A DNA stretch of 64,000 nucleotides from Cornus controversa (taxonomy: Eukaryota > Streptophyta > Magnoliopsida > Cornales > Cornaceae). Each line of letters starts with the position of its first letter. Position 1 is the first letter of the stretch. The position numbers and the translations under genes were made by a program. The notes beneath the pieces were generated by a model. The model saw only the letters and a list, made by a program, of their open reading frames with translations, was not told where the DNA came from and searched no databases. Of this stretch, positions 24,319 to 36,853 are shown one piece after another. The stretch covers positions 36,901,501 to 36,965,500 of the forward strand of contig CM048846.1 of assembly GCA_026545225.1 (NCBI GenBank). The letters are read 5' to 3'.

Positions 24319-24712
24319 TCAAGTAGTTAAGATGGAGCCTTGGAGGTTTGATTGATCGAGCAAGGTACAGCGGGGGCAATCAAAGTTTTGTAGGAGGATC
24401 ATGACATCTTGGCATATAGAGTAAGGAAGAATTGGCTCCTTGAGTGAAAAGTCCCTAAATCAAACTCGGTTATTAGAACGATCCTTGAGTGGAAGTCCCT
24501 AAAGAGTGATTTGGTTTGTATGCAAGATTGAAGCTGCATTAAGTTGTCTTAATCAATGTGTTGGGAAGCGATGATTGGCTTGATAGAATTTGAGCCAAGG
24601 TCTATATTGCTATGAATTACGTCGTAAATATCTACTCTAATTAGGTTTCCATTATAGAGTTGCATTTTGTTAGGAATTCATATTAGACGAGTATGGGCTT
24701 CAAGGAATTATA
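24319..24712 (+). mobile_element. Right half of the CACTA-split LTR retrotransposon, with 3' LTR fragment
   Basis: 24319-24609 is internal sequence with no coding potential. From about 24610 the sequence matches the LTR at the window start (shared TCTAATTAGGTTTC and CAAGGAATT blocks) and stops at about 24712. Leaving out the CACTA element, the two LTR remnants are separated by only about 450 bp, so the host retrotransposon was small or heavily deleted. Confidence 0.55.
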
Positions 24713-25300
24713 ATTGGAAAATTTTTCTACAAGTCATACTTTTCAATTGTAAGAACCAATAAGTCTTAAAATAATTTTGTTAAGACAACTAAGTCCTACT
24801 TTTAGGCAATATTTTCAATTAAGTTCATAATCCCACTTACATTGATTTTCTTCTAATAGTGCCATTTTTTACAGAAATATCATTAATGTCATTCTTATAT
24901 AAAATTATTCAAAAAAAAGATTTATATTATCATGATAACATTATATATACATACGCCAATTTAATTTCAGTCGTTGAATTCCATTCAATGACCGAAATTA
25001 AAAATAACCAATAAAGTTATTTTTTGAGTTTTATAATGTCCAAAACCACTTCAAATATTAGAGGTGTTCTAAATAAAAATAACTCCTTAAAAATAGGATG
25101 CATTAGGGGGGAAAAATCCAATAACCGTTTGAAGGGAGAAAAAACCTTCCTTTCAAGAGGACAAAAATAAAAAAATAAATAAAAATTCTGACGGCACCTC
25201 AATGTTATTGGAGGGACAACTTTGTTTTTTCTTCTTTTCTTTCTCTATTCTGTTCTGGCCCTTCTTAATTGGTAGTCTATTCAAGGATTAATACATTAAT
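24713..25300. other. Intergenic, no gene seen
   Basis: AT-rich sequence with no recognisable motif. Confidence 0.4.
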
Positions 25301-26197
25301 ATAGTAAAATATAGGAAATTCTTATGCTTAAAAATATTGCATCCTTGAAGCTGTCCTCAACACAAAAACTAAAACTAGAAGAATGTAAAAGCAAAACAAC
25401 TAGTGGAATGACTTAATGAAAAAATGACAATTAATACATTAATATAGGAAAATTTTAAATCAACTAGATTGGGCTTCTTTTTAAGGCATTATCCAGCCTT
25501 TTATTTCCATTTTTCTCATTCTTTCCACTAAGGGTAAAAAAAAAAAATCTTTCCACTAACATGTTATGTTATATTAGAGCGTAAGAAGACAACATTCTTA
25601 GAACATGCTCAATACAAAATCTAAAAAAACATGCATGTAAAAGCGGAAAGACCAATGGCATTTACACTAAGATATGACAAAATCAACTTTGTTGAACACT
25701 CTAAATAACAAAAAATAGAAATATAAAAACCAAATACAAGAATTCAGGTAAGCATAAAATTCTTGTTTCCTCCTAGAAAACAAAAGGTTAGAAAGATGAT
25801 AACATTTTTTTTTTTAATTTGAAGAAAATAAAAGGGAGAGAAATTACATACCTACTATCTACATCCACAATTTCCCTTCCCTGTTTGGAAAGGTAATGGC
25901 TAGCGATCTTCTTCTGTAGTTCTCTTTCTTTTCCATTTGTATGTCAACAATTTATTTGTTTGGAATGGCAATGGCTAGCGATTTTTTGTATGTCAACAAT
26001 TTATTAGTGGCTTAATAGGATGAGATTAATATGTAATCACCAGTGCCGGTTGTTGAAAAAGTAATTTAATATGAAATATAGAAGGTTTTTCTTTAAGAAG
26101 AATTTGAATGTGAAAGTAACTCTCCCTAATAAAAAGGGTAAAATATTAATTTGAAAAGAAAAGAGGTGTTTGTGATTAAGAAGGTAACTCTTTAGCT

Positions 26198-26242
<45 letters not shown>

Positions 26243-26356
26243 TTTTTATTATAGGTTCAAAGGATATGAAGGTAATTAAAAGTGTATATATAATATTTAT
26301 TTTTAAAGTAACACTAACAGAAGGAAAATCAGTGAGTTTTTGATATATTTATTTAT
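25301..26356. repeat. Duplicate of the TNL 3'-flanking region at 43700-44440
   Basis: Long stretches align with 43700-44440, for example AGCTGTCCTCAACACAAAAA, GGAGAGAAATTACATACCTA and GGCTAGCGATCTTCTT. Copies of the first block at about 25310 and again at about 25590 show a further internal duplication. An AT microsatellite lies at 26201-26240. Together with the C-JID fragment next to it, this shows that the 3' end of the TNL gene was duplicated. Confidence 0.75.
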
Positions 26357-26935
26357 TTATCTTACCTGACAACTGGTCGTATAAACTTGTGTGGCCGGGG
26401 GCGGGTCCATTACTAGATGAATACCCCACTTTTTCACCTTCAATGGCACAATTTTGGCGGATTGAAAAATACTGGCCTGAATGTAACAAGCATTAGAATT
26501 ACCCATTAACCAACATTTTTTACTGGGTACATTTGGACGTAACCCACGAGTTCTATGAGACAATATGATGTGATCTGAGCTGCTTTTGACGAATTTATTT
26601 AGATAGAAAACGAGTTCATTATAACCATTGATCTTGAGTGAAATGTAGCCCAAATAATCACATCCGATATCTCAGATAACAGCGCAAACAACAATTCCTT
26701 TGAGGTTAGCGCAAGAATTTGGATCCACCATTAAACACAATGGGTCTTCACCACTCTCACATATGTGGTTGAACCAGCATGGAATCTCACCTCTTGGGAG
26801 AAGGATACATGTATCACCAATGTCCTGTTTCATCATATAAAAACCATATATATATATCAATGATTTACTTAATTCTGTGAGAAAGAGGATATATATAAAG
26901 AGAAATAAGAAGATACGGGTATTATTGGCCAGGAG
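26357..26935 (-). pseudogene. C-JID (TNL 3' end) pseudogene fragment, copy 1
   Basis: Two minus-strand pieces (26860-26672 and 26653-26357) encode a degraded C-terminal jelly-roll/Ig-like domain of TIR-NBS-LRR proteins. Visible motifs are GEIPCWFNHICESGEDPLCL and NLKGIVVCAVI, then SSDHIILSHRTRGLRP and CWLMGNSNACYIQA, ending VKKWGIHLVMDPPP. It parallels the copy at 44440-44922 residue by residue but lost about 10 residues and the frame between the two pieces. No LRR or NB-ARC sequence accompanies it; the CACTA-type element starts at 26959. It is a fragment of a duplicated resistance gene and not functional. Confidence 0.8.
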
Positions 26936-26958
26936 TCTTGAAAGACTGCATAGAGTAT

Positions 26959-27660
26959 CACTACAACAAATTAGGTCGTTTGCAACAAAATAGTTTGTCG
27001 CTAAAAGTGCTTATTTTGTCGCAAAAAAGTTATTGCGACAAAAATAACTTTGTCGCAAGGTCGTCGCTATAAGCCCGTCACTAGATTTTTTGCCATAAAA
27101 AAATATTTGTCGCTAAAGGTGTGATAGATTGCGACAAAGTAATTTCGTCACAAAAAGTCAACCAAATCACGACAAAAAGTTTGTCACGAAACACTTACTG
27201 ATTTCTCGCCTTATACAACCCAACCTTAATGTCATTTGTTGCTAGTCCTCAATATTTAGCAACAAGTATTATTTTGTCGCAAGATACATATCATTTTGCG
27301 ACCACCACTTTGTCACTATATATGATTTTATTGTGGCAAAATATTTTGTCGTGATATATTAACATTTTGCAACAAATTTGTTGTCATTATATGTTATTTT
27401 ATTGCGACAATATAACTTTTGTCGCTTTATAGATAGTATTTTGCGACAAACACTTTGTCACTATATGTTAATTTGTTGTGACAAGATCTCTTGTCTCTAA
27501 ACATCAACATATGTGACAATTAAACTTGTCACTAATATGCAATTTCGTCCCTAAATATACACCTTATGCGACAAAATGTTTTTGCATAATATCATGATTC
27601 TAGTTTTTTTTTACAAAGAAAATTCGTCGCTAAATATCTATATTTTTACCCTAATGTTTT
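26959..27660. repeat. Left subterminal array of the second CACTA element
   Basis: More than a dozen variants of TTTGTCGC and TGCGACAAA occur, spaced by about 30-60 bp. Confidence 0.8.
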
Positions 27661-28229
27661 TTGTAATATAATATTTTTTTTCAGCGTTATGAAACCTAGA
27701 ATTTAGATCCCGAGACCTAAATGAGAAAAATAAAACTAAGATCTAAGGATCTCACTCAAAATCAACATATGTAATAATCAAACTTAAAAGATAAAAACAT
27801 ATATGTCATTAAGAATTCAAATATTAAATTATGCAAACATTCAGACACAATCACATCAAAATCACAAAATGTTAATCCCATAAGCATACTAAATTGTTCA
27901 AATATTTAGACATAACTACATCAAAATCGATCACAAAAGAAATCTAGGATCTGAATCCAGAAAAGAAGCGAAATTGCAAATCAATGTCAAACCTGCAAAA
28001 AAGAAAAAGAAAAAAATAACATTAATTAAAGAAGAGAAGTTGAAGCCAAATAATACTATTTTTTTATTATTATTTTGAAAAGGTAACCGATTTTATATAT
28101 CAAGCAATTAAACATGTAGAAAAACAAAGGAGGTATACATTTCTTGTTAGCACACGATAATTTCAATAGAAAATGTACAATTAAATTGATTTATAAAGAA
28201 AAGAGTCATTTAGCTAAACTTAAATGTAA

Positions 28230-28830
28230 CTTACTAAGTGGGACGAGTAGCACCCATAGAAGAGTTTTGTGCTCCCAAAAGCTGCTGCACCGCTGAAGAT
28301 AGATTGGCAATATGAGACTGCAAAGAAGTAATCAAACCACGTTGATCTCCATCTCTACTTGGTGGTTGTGAGACTGCTCTCGTAATTGCTCCTCTAGCTT
28401 TGTAGACCTCTGTCTAGCCTCGATAATATCTGCCTAGCTACAACGTGACGACGTGGGGGGCATCTCACCATGACCAAGCCCATTAAAGTATCCTGACCTA
28501 CAACCAACTATATCATGGAAAACTTGATTCCGAATTGAATGTGTAGATCCCGATGGGGATGCCTCATCAGAAGGTTGACTCTCAAGTAGCTGAATCATAT
28601 CCCTTTGCAAGTATAAAGTGTTGGAAGAATTATATATAAACAAAAACTGTGCAAGTAAAACCTATTAATTATTCCATAACATACATGGAGCTTTTCACAT
28701 TGTGGTGCGACCCATGTTCCATTCTTTCTGCAATGTGTATGCTCATAAAAGGTCACCATGTCAGGCTTCTCCTGAGTTTCTGGGTCTCGCTATTACATTT
28801 CACAAAAAATAAAAGATATAAGCAACGATG
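28230..28830 (-). pseudogene. TNPA-like (Transposase_24) remnant
   Basis: Minus-strand blocks encode EKPDMVTFYEHTHCRKNGTW (around 28770-28700), then LQRDMIQLLESQPSDEASPS and FHDIVGCRSGYFNGLGHGEM (28620-28440). A broken, Glu/Gln-rich tail follows (28430-28240). These match the C-terminal half of Transposase_24 proteins (the THxRKxGxW and GxRSGYxxGLG segments). Stops and frame breaks occur, and the first half is missing. Confidence 0.7.
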
Positions 28831-28837
28831 AAATAAC

Positions 28838-28869
<32 letters not shown>

Positions 28870-30216
28870 ACAAGCCTAAGATCTTAAAGTAATGCTTTTT
28901 TCATGCTAACAAGGTTTCTATGATGCTTTTTCCAGTGGTTATTTAGGGTGTTTGGCAAGAGAGAAATATCGCACTTCATGGTGGTGTCATGAGATCTGCT
29001 GATATGCTACTAATCTTCAGAGTAGCAATTTGAGAACATATTGACAGAGACTTGTATCAAGAATTGCTACCACAAACCCAGAACACATAAAAGTAAAAAA
29101 TATATAATTCTTACAACCAATTTCATAATTCTACTAATTTCATAAAAGCAATTGCATCATTCTGTTCAAAATTAGTAGATAATGATAATAAGAGCATTCC
29201 AAATAAAATAGGTATCTAAACAGAAGTTTGAATTACTACATAAGCAATCATTAATTCAGAAGTTTGAATTACTACATACTGTAACCCTTTTTAGAACAAA
29301 ATAGCACCTATCAGGATTTATATTGTCACCTAGCCCTTTAGAAATCCAATAGATTTTGACTGTAGCCACCGGTGAAGGACAAGGTTTTGATGGGAGAGGT
29401 TTGTTCACTTAATTCGTGGATATGATTTAAAAGGAAAATGCTGGAATTTTCAATGTTTCATTTCGGAGTAACACTTGAGTAATAACTGTTATGGCCTACT
29501 CATGCTTGATATTTTGTCACCAGTAGATGGGCAACTGTCTACCCTTACACTAAAGGCTGGTTCACTTTTGAAGTTACATTTTATTATATAATGTGATCCA
29601 TCCACTAAAGAAGTGGATGGATGAGAAGAAAAGGCCAAGGTGATTGATGAAGTAACACACAATCAGACTATAATTGCAAGTATTCAATCAATTAGACTAT
29701 AATTGCAATTATTCAAGCGTAATGTGATTGGGTATCATTTTCTATTTATTTTTCTTTAAGGTCTACTTTAAAATTTTGAGGGTTTTAGATTGGGAACAAA
29801 TTTAGTTTAAATATATTTATTAATGTCACACTCTATACCTTAGATCCAAAATCACAATCTAAGCCCAAATTTCAAATGTTCATTTCAATGTTCAGAATGT
29901 GAATAAGATATCAACTTTAGAACTACATGTGTACTCGTTTTGAGTGCTTTGTTGTCTAAACCATGTAAGTAGAAAGCTAAAAAATGCCAACCAAGTATTT
30001 GTACAATTTAACTCTATATGTTATTTAGGATAGTATTTTCCCTTGAAGTGTTTGTTACTTGTGGATACAATGAGACCTATAGATGCTTTATAACAATTTG
30101 TTTGGTCTTACAATTTACCAACATATATGCATGGTGCTATAACCCACAATCTATATAAGATTGGCCTAGATCTAGTGTGAATCAGGTTGATTTACAATAG
30201 ATTTCCACATTATATA

Positions 30217-30253
<37 letters not shown>

Positions 30254-31574
30254 TAGGTTTACATATACTGAGAGAAAAGGTCCTCATAAGTTCTCAAGAT
30301 TTGTTATTGATTCCATTGTCATGGATAAATCGTTAAATCGTGCTTGGCTATCTATTCGTTATCCTGATCATTATGCTATTCGTTATATATATATATATAT
30401 ATAATTAATTAATTATACATGTATATGCATTGGTGCATGTGACTCATATCTGATAAAGCCATAAAGGGATTGTATGAAAAGGGAAAATACCTTTGAAACA
30501 TATAACTTTAATGAATTTGATTCACAACAATTTTCTATATTACTGGTATATATATTAGATTGTTTAAGAATAGAACTATTGGTTATTTTATGATTAACAC
30601 ATTAATGTGTTCTGTTTTGCATTTTTTATGTATCGATCAATGCCTCTTTAGCATCTTCAAAGAGAGAAGCTGGACCCAAAGTGCTGAGCGGAGACCCGTC
30701 AAAGAAATCGTGCTTGGCTATCTATTCGTTATCCTGATCATTATGCTAAGTCTCAACTGCTACCATCAAATTTGTTTTTCTATTGTTTTGGTAATTGTAC
30801 TAACATTAAACTAATGAAAGACGCCTAAAGAGAGAGTTAATTACACCATATTGATCATTTTGATCCAAAATCAATATACACCAGTCTCATGAAAATAAGA
30901 GTACCATATTGATCCAAAATAAAAAACAGTGAACACAATTAGCCATTATACACAATCAATGAGAGAAGACAATATGCATGCCTCCACAAAAACCCTAGAT
31001 TTTTTCATCAAACGAAATCATATAATATATATGGAACAAATTAAAGATGCCTAGAGAGAGAGTTAATTAGCTAGAAAGAAAAATGGAAAAAAAAAAAATG
31101 AACCTTCGCAAAAGAGAAACGATGGAGATTGTGGACGATCCAACCTTCGCAAAATCCTCAGCCAAAGTGGAGATCGCAGAGCAAAAAACGTTTGATCTTC
31201 AGGGTATCCCTCTTCGAATTAGAGAGAGTAGAGAAAAAAGAGTTGTACGGAATTAAAAGATGGAGTGTGCATTCAGATCATGATGAAGGGGTTTGGGATT
31301 GAGAGTTAGGGTTTATACTTGAATGAGAAGTGATAGAGATTGAGGGGTTTCGGAGCGATTGAAGATCTGATTCAGAATGAAATTTTTTGCACCAATTTGA
31401 GATAACAAATATGGAGCGAATTTTATGGATAATGGATGTTCCCGCCAAACCTAATACGCAGGTCTAGATTTTGGGTTGCAAAATCCCCTTCCGCGTAATG
31501 TCCCGCCAAATTTTGGGTTATTTGTGACAATAAGTTGCTTACCGTCACAAATTAGTCAACTTTTGAATAAATAT
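28831..31574. other. Interior of the second CACTA element, no gene
   Basis: AT-rich sequence with an ATA trinucleotide run at about 28841-28869 and AT runs at 30211-30251 and about 30388-30402. No long open frame has recognisable motifs. Confidence 0.5.
30335..30748 (+). repeat. Exact 44-bp direct repeat, 370 bp apart
   Basis: Positions 30335-30378 and 30705-30748 are identical; the unit starts AAATCGTGCTTGGC and ends CATTATGCTA. The sequence around each copy differs. Confidence 0.85.
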
Positions 31575-32740
31575 ATTTTGTAATTAAATGAAATTGTTAT
31601 GTGTACAATACATATACTTATAGATCAAACAACAAAATTATATTTTAACTTTTAATTCTAACATCAAATAATTCTCACTTGAAGTAACTCTTACTAAAAT
31701 CAATTAATATTAATTCAAGTATGTTGATAAATAATTTAAATCAGTAGTAGGGATGTCAATTTAATAACCTGCTATGCCCTGTCCCACTTCCATTGGGACG
31801 GGTTTGGGATCATCCTAATAGGGTCAGGGGCGAATTTAGGAATAGAGTTTAAAACCTACCGGGCCCTGAACCTGACCAAATTAATAATAAATATATAAAT
31901 AAACATTACTTTATTAGCTATATAAATTTTCTTTTTTTCCTTTATATCTTATGACAATTTTAAATTTTAACAACATTTTTGTTATTATGATTGTTAAATA
32001 CTTGACCATACTAAAAAATTACAATGTTTATATTAATTTTTTTTAAAGTTTGAATTGTTTTTTCGTTAAAACTATGTATATCACGGCGCCCTAAACCCCG
32101 ATATACATAAATAAATAGATTTCCTTAATTTAATGAAATTCTTATCTGTATAAAACATATACTTATAGCTCAAACAACAAAACGTACTATATTTTAACTT
32201 CTAATTAACTTAAAATGTTCTCACTTGAAGTAAATCCTATTAAAATTAACTCATATTAATTAATTGGAGTACTAAGTTGATAATTAAGTAGCTTAAATCA
32301 GGAGTAGGGATGTCAATTTAAGCCGCCTCTAATGAGGACAGCTTTGGGATCATCGATTATATATAATAGAACTAAGGGGCGGGTTTGGGAATAGATCGAG
32401 TTTAATAATAAATATGTAATTAAATAAATATTAATTTTTTATCTATAATTGTTTTTCCTATATTTCTTATGATAATGTTAAATTCTTTGAACATTTTTGT
32501 TCTTATGATTGTTAAATTCATGACTATACTAAAAAAATTTACAAAAATTATCTTAAAATTTTTAAGTTTTAATTGTATGTTTTTCTTTAAATTATGTATA
32601 TCAGGGTGCCTTGAACCTATCCCAACTCTGATGTGAAAAGGGACAGGGCGGGTTTCAAAAAATATTTTTATGCATGGGACGGGTTTGGGATAGGGGTGCC
32701 CTGTCTCGAACCCATCCCATTGATATCCCTAATAAGTAGA
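31575..32740. repeat. Diverged tandem duplication containing a candidate MITE
   Basis: A block of about 550 bp (about 31575-32120) recurs at about 32128-32740, sharing CATATACTTATAG, TTCTCACTTGAAGTAA and AGTAGGGATGTCAATTTAA. The second copy carries AGGGATGTCAAT near 32306 and its near-inverse ATTGATATCCCT near 32720, suggesting a small inverted-repeat element. Its GGGACGGGTTTGGGAT-type segments appear in both copies. Confidence 0.6.
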
Positions 32741-33379
32741 TATATGGATATATTCTAAAACAAAATCACTATATTTATTAACAATGGTTGAATTGGTTTA
32801 ATACCAAACCACAAATACCCTATTGCCATAGATGTACATATAAGTATTTTGACAATACTTCTTATCAATTAATAATTTTTTATTTTTTATTTTTTTAAAA
32901 TTTCAAAGTAATTCACGCACACTCACAATTTCAACGTCCCTAGAAGGGCTTGAACATTGAGCCTCCCCTTTGGGGAGGAGAGCTCATACCTTTTGAGGTA
33001 ATGCTCGTTGATATTTTTTATTTTTACCTTACAATAAACTTGCACCTACTCCTATTTATGGAGACTTGAACCCTCAACATTCTACATACTTTGGAAACCT
33101 TGGTCTTAATAATAATGATTAACCAGAGAGAAGGGGGTCTATAGGAGCCACCAATGGAGTGGTCCCCACAACCCTTTGTCCCTGGTTCAACCTTCGATTA
33201 GAGATGCATATTTTTATTATTAAATATGGTTGTGGGATCAAATTTTAATTAACTTTGTACGCAATTCTTTGAGAAATTAATAATTAAGATGAAAATTGTG
33301 TATTATGTACTAAAAGCTACTAATTAATATATTTTCTATCCCAAGTGTATGTGCATGTCAATTACTATTTCATCTCTAT
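32741..33379. other. Non-coding stretch in the second CACTA element
   Basis: AT-rich sequence with some short GC-richer low-copy-looking pieces (32930-33010 and 33120-33200). No gene seen. Confidence 0.4.
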
Positions 33380-34061
33380 ATAAGTAATTACACAAATTAG
33401 TTGTCACTAAAATCCGTCAATGGCGACATAGGGGTTTTGTTGCTAGAACTAGCATTTTGCTACAAAATTTTGTTTGTCGCTAAATGGTAGCAACTAGCGA
33501 CATCTTATTTGTCACTACAATCAATCAATGGTGACAAAGACATTTTGTCGCTTCAATCAAGTATTCTGTGACAAAAATACACTTGTCACTAAACGCTAGT
33601 AACTAGTGACAAATATTATTCGTCGCTAGAATTCATTAAATGGCAATAAAGACTTTTTGCTGCTGGAATCAAGTATTTCGAGACCAAACAATATTTGTCT
33701 CTAAAAGCTAGTATATAGCGACAAATTATTTGTCGCTAAATGACATCAAACGGTGACAAAAGCGTATTTGTCACTAAAATTGAATTTAAAGTGACAAGAA
33801 CGTATTTGTCGCTAAAATAGAATTACTAGTGACAAATATTTTTGTCAGTATTTATATTTTGTCGCTATATCCTTTTCCCACCATATGACGGGAAGGGGAA
33901 AATGGTGGGATGGGTTTTTGCGACAAGTTTTTGTGACAAAATTAGTTTTCGTCGCTTATAATATGAATAGGCGACAAGTTTTATTTTTTTTGCAAAAAAT
34001 AATTTTGTTGTGACAAATTTCTTTTGTCGCTAAAAAGTTTGTCTCAAAAAACCTAATTTGT
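33380..34061. repeat. Right subterminal array of the second CACTA element
   Basis: Many TTGTCGCTA and AGCGACAAA variants mirror the left array. It ends CCTAATTTGT, seven bases short of a full terminus. Confidence 0.8.
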
Positions 34062-35060
34062 GCTAAAAGCTGCAATGCTTGTCAAAGGCATGGGCCAATC
34101 TAAATGGTCCCTGCCCAGGAGATAAAACTGATTGTTAAACCATAGTTGTTCAGAGGATGGGCCATGGATCTCATTGGCAAAATCAACCCACCATCGGTAG
34201 GGGGACACCATTGGATATTTGTAACTACAGATTACTTCACAAAATGGGTAGAGGCCATAGCTTATCGATCTATGGACTAGTGGGTGGTGATCAATTTTAT
34301 CAAAAACCATATCTTCCATCGTTTTGGCCTTCCAGAATCCATTGTGGCCGATAACGAAACCGTATTCAGAGCAATGGAGGTGTTGGCTTATGGGGAAGAA
34401 ATTAAGGTCAATATGGTGACATCGACACCTTATTATGCCCAAGGTAACAGTCAGGCTGAGGCTTCAAACAAAATGCTCATTTGGATTATTGAAAGAATGA
34501 TCGAGGAAAAGTCAAAGTTGTGGCATGAGTCGTTATCAAAGGCTCTTTGGGCTTATAGGAATTCCAAGAGTACAAGTACAGGTGTTACTCCCTATTTGTT
34601 AGCTTATGGTCATGACGTCATTCTTCCTATGGAGTTAAATGTCTGATCGACCCGAGTTGCACTATAGCAGAACTTATAACTGGTCGATTACAACCTCACC
34701 ATGCTAATTGAGTTGGAAGATTTGGACGTATACACTTAGATGCTCTGGATCATATCAGAGCTCATAAACAGAAAGTGATGAAGGCCTACAAAAAAATAGT
34801 AAGGTCGATGTCATTTGCTGAAGGTGACATTGTATGGAAAGTGATCTTACTAGTTAGGAAACATGATCGAGCTTATGGTAAGTGGTCTCCAAATTGGGAC
34901 GGCCCTTACTTGGTACACCAAATTTTGAATAAATGGGCGTACATGTTAAAAGACTTGGATGGGAAGTTTATCCCAGGCCGATCAATGGCATTTATCTAAA
35001 GGAATATCGGCCACCTATATTTGAGCGACTGGCAGAGGAGTCTGGTTTGGCCATTCGATC
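34062..35060 (+). pseudogene. Ty3/Gypsy (Tat-like) integrase remnant
   Basis: Starting exactly at the truncated CACTA end, the plus strand encodes the end of a zinc-binding motif (CNACQRHG). An integrase core follows: GWAMDLIGKI with the first Asp, FVTTDYFTKWVEAIAY, ESIVADNETVF with the second Asp, and PYYAQGNSQAEASNKML with the Glu. A C-terminal region follows, with RAYGKWSPNWDGPYLVHQIL and YMLKDLDGK. The wording is typical of the Tat/Ogre side of Ty3/Gypsy. Stops at about 34098, 34131, 34280 and 34645 and at least one frame break show it is dead. Reverse transcriptase and everything upstream are missing. Confidence 0.85.
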
Positions 35061-35376
35061 TATCTAAGAGTAACAGGTAGCGGAATCTTAAGTGTAGTGT
35101 AGGTTTGCAAGTTATTTTTTCTTCTATTTTAATTCTTTTGTTTTCTTTTGTTCAAGTTAGAATTTTTTTTGGCAATATTTTGAGTAATAAGGAATGCATT
35201 TTATAAATAACCCAAAGGAAGCCTTGTCTAGAATTCATCAGTTACATAATTCATAAGAGTACCAAAAGTTTTAAAAAGGAAAAACGGTTCTATTACAAGG
35301 TTTTAAATTTGGACTTCATGCTCTCCCAGATAAGGTTGTTCTGTTGCAAGGTAAGCTCAGCCAAGACCTTGTTCTT
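35061..35376. other. Spacer between integrase and antisense ORF
   Basis: Non-coding, T-rich at 35110-35175. It separates two convergent coding regions of the Gypsy element. Confidence 0.5.
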
Positions 35377-36853
35377 CTACAACTCTGGCAGCTCAGCCTT
35401 CAGGATAATGTGCTGAGGAGCTAGATGATCGGTCCTCTCCAACAAGGTATTAGCCCTTGAAGTGACATCAGCCCTGGCAGATTTAACCCGAACAAGCTCT
35501 GCCTGAAGCCTCTGTTCTTCCTTTCCAAGTTCTTCATTCAGTTGGTTGAGCTTACCAAATTCAATTGCGATCTCTAGAATTCTGGCACCCAATGTCTTTT
35601 CGGCCTCAAATTTTTCTTCAAACATAGAAAGGGAATGAGTGGCCTTAGAGATAGAATCAACCATTGTAGGCAATTGTAGATACAAAGATGTTACTGCAGC
35701 TTGCATAACTAAAGAGAGATTCACATACAAATTGATGGTGGCTAATAAAGCAGAAATCTCAAGGGCCATGGAAAGAAGGTCCGAAAGGTCCCGTTCAAAG
35801 ATTTTCTGAAGGGCATCTTTTGCCTCTGCAAAAGTATCAGCAAAAGGAGTTAGCATAATGGGAGGGTTAGCGCTGGTCGAGGAGTTGTCCATTGAGACTA
35901 AGGCAACTAAGGACTGAAGGTAATTCTTCATAGCAGAGAAAGAACTGCCAGCAGGCTGGGAAGAGAAGGATTGGACTTGTTTCTAAGAAGACAAAAGTGT
36001 CAGTAAGAGAATTGAAGAGTAATGAGAGGCATAAAAAAAATTGGGAAAGATGTACATACTTCTTTAACAATAGTGGGGGACTCAGCCACGTTGCCTGAGG
36101 CCGAGGTTGTTGGTTGTGCCAGTAAAGATGCTAAGGAAGGATTGGCATCCTTAACCAATTTGCCACTCCTTTCCAAAGCTTTAGAAAGGAGATCGACCCC
36201 TTCTGTGTTAGGGAGGGGCTAATGCTGAAGTTCGACACTAGGATCGACCTACAGAAGAAATAATAAGAAGAATAGTTCAAGCAAAGTTAATAAACTGGAT
36301 AGAGAGAGAAAGTAGGAGGCACCTGTGGAAGGGAACTCAACGCTTTCTTACTTTTCTTGATAAGGAGCTCATCATCTGAACCTGATTCTAGGTCTAGAGT
36401 GGGATTTGGGATAAGCTTGGTGCCTTTTAAGGAGCCCTTGGGTGTAGTCTTATTTCTTTTGGGCTGAGACGAAAGAGAATGTAATGGCAGTCACAGGAGA
36501 GAGAAACAAATAAATAAAGCTTGAAGGTTGCCTTAGGAGGAAAAGGTTGTGGAGCCTCAACTACTGGCTGAGGTTGAATTTGAATTTCTTTAGTTTGTGG
36601 GTCTGCATTGATGGTAAAATCGATCGACTGATCACTGATTGTGTGGGTGGAGGATTGGGCTACAAAAGAAGATAGTTAGATCGAGTAAAACATTCCAGAG
36701 TTAAGAGTCAAAATGAAGAACCAATTTTAAAGTTACCTTGCTTGAACTTCGACCTAGTTCTGGTAGCTGTTGGGGCCCCAATGGTAAGAGGCATGGTGGC
36801 GCTCTTCGCGGAATTTTTTCCCTCTTTTTTAGGAGAAACAACCGGGGAAGAAT

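Larger units (their letters stand above)
26959..34061. mobile_element. Second CACTA-type element, non-autonomous, right end truncated
   Basis: The left end begins CACTACAACAAATTAGG. The right end contains the inverse CCTAATTTGT at 34052-34061 but lacks the last seven bases, and no matching 3-bp duplication is present. Both ends carry many TTTGTCGCTA / GCGACAAA motifs in mirrored arrays. The only protein trace is a TNPA-like remnant at 28230-28830; no TNP2 sequence is seen. It therefore depends on another element, or is dead. Confidence 0.8.
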
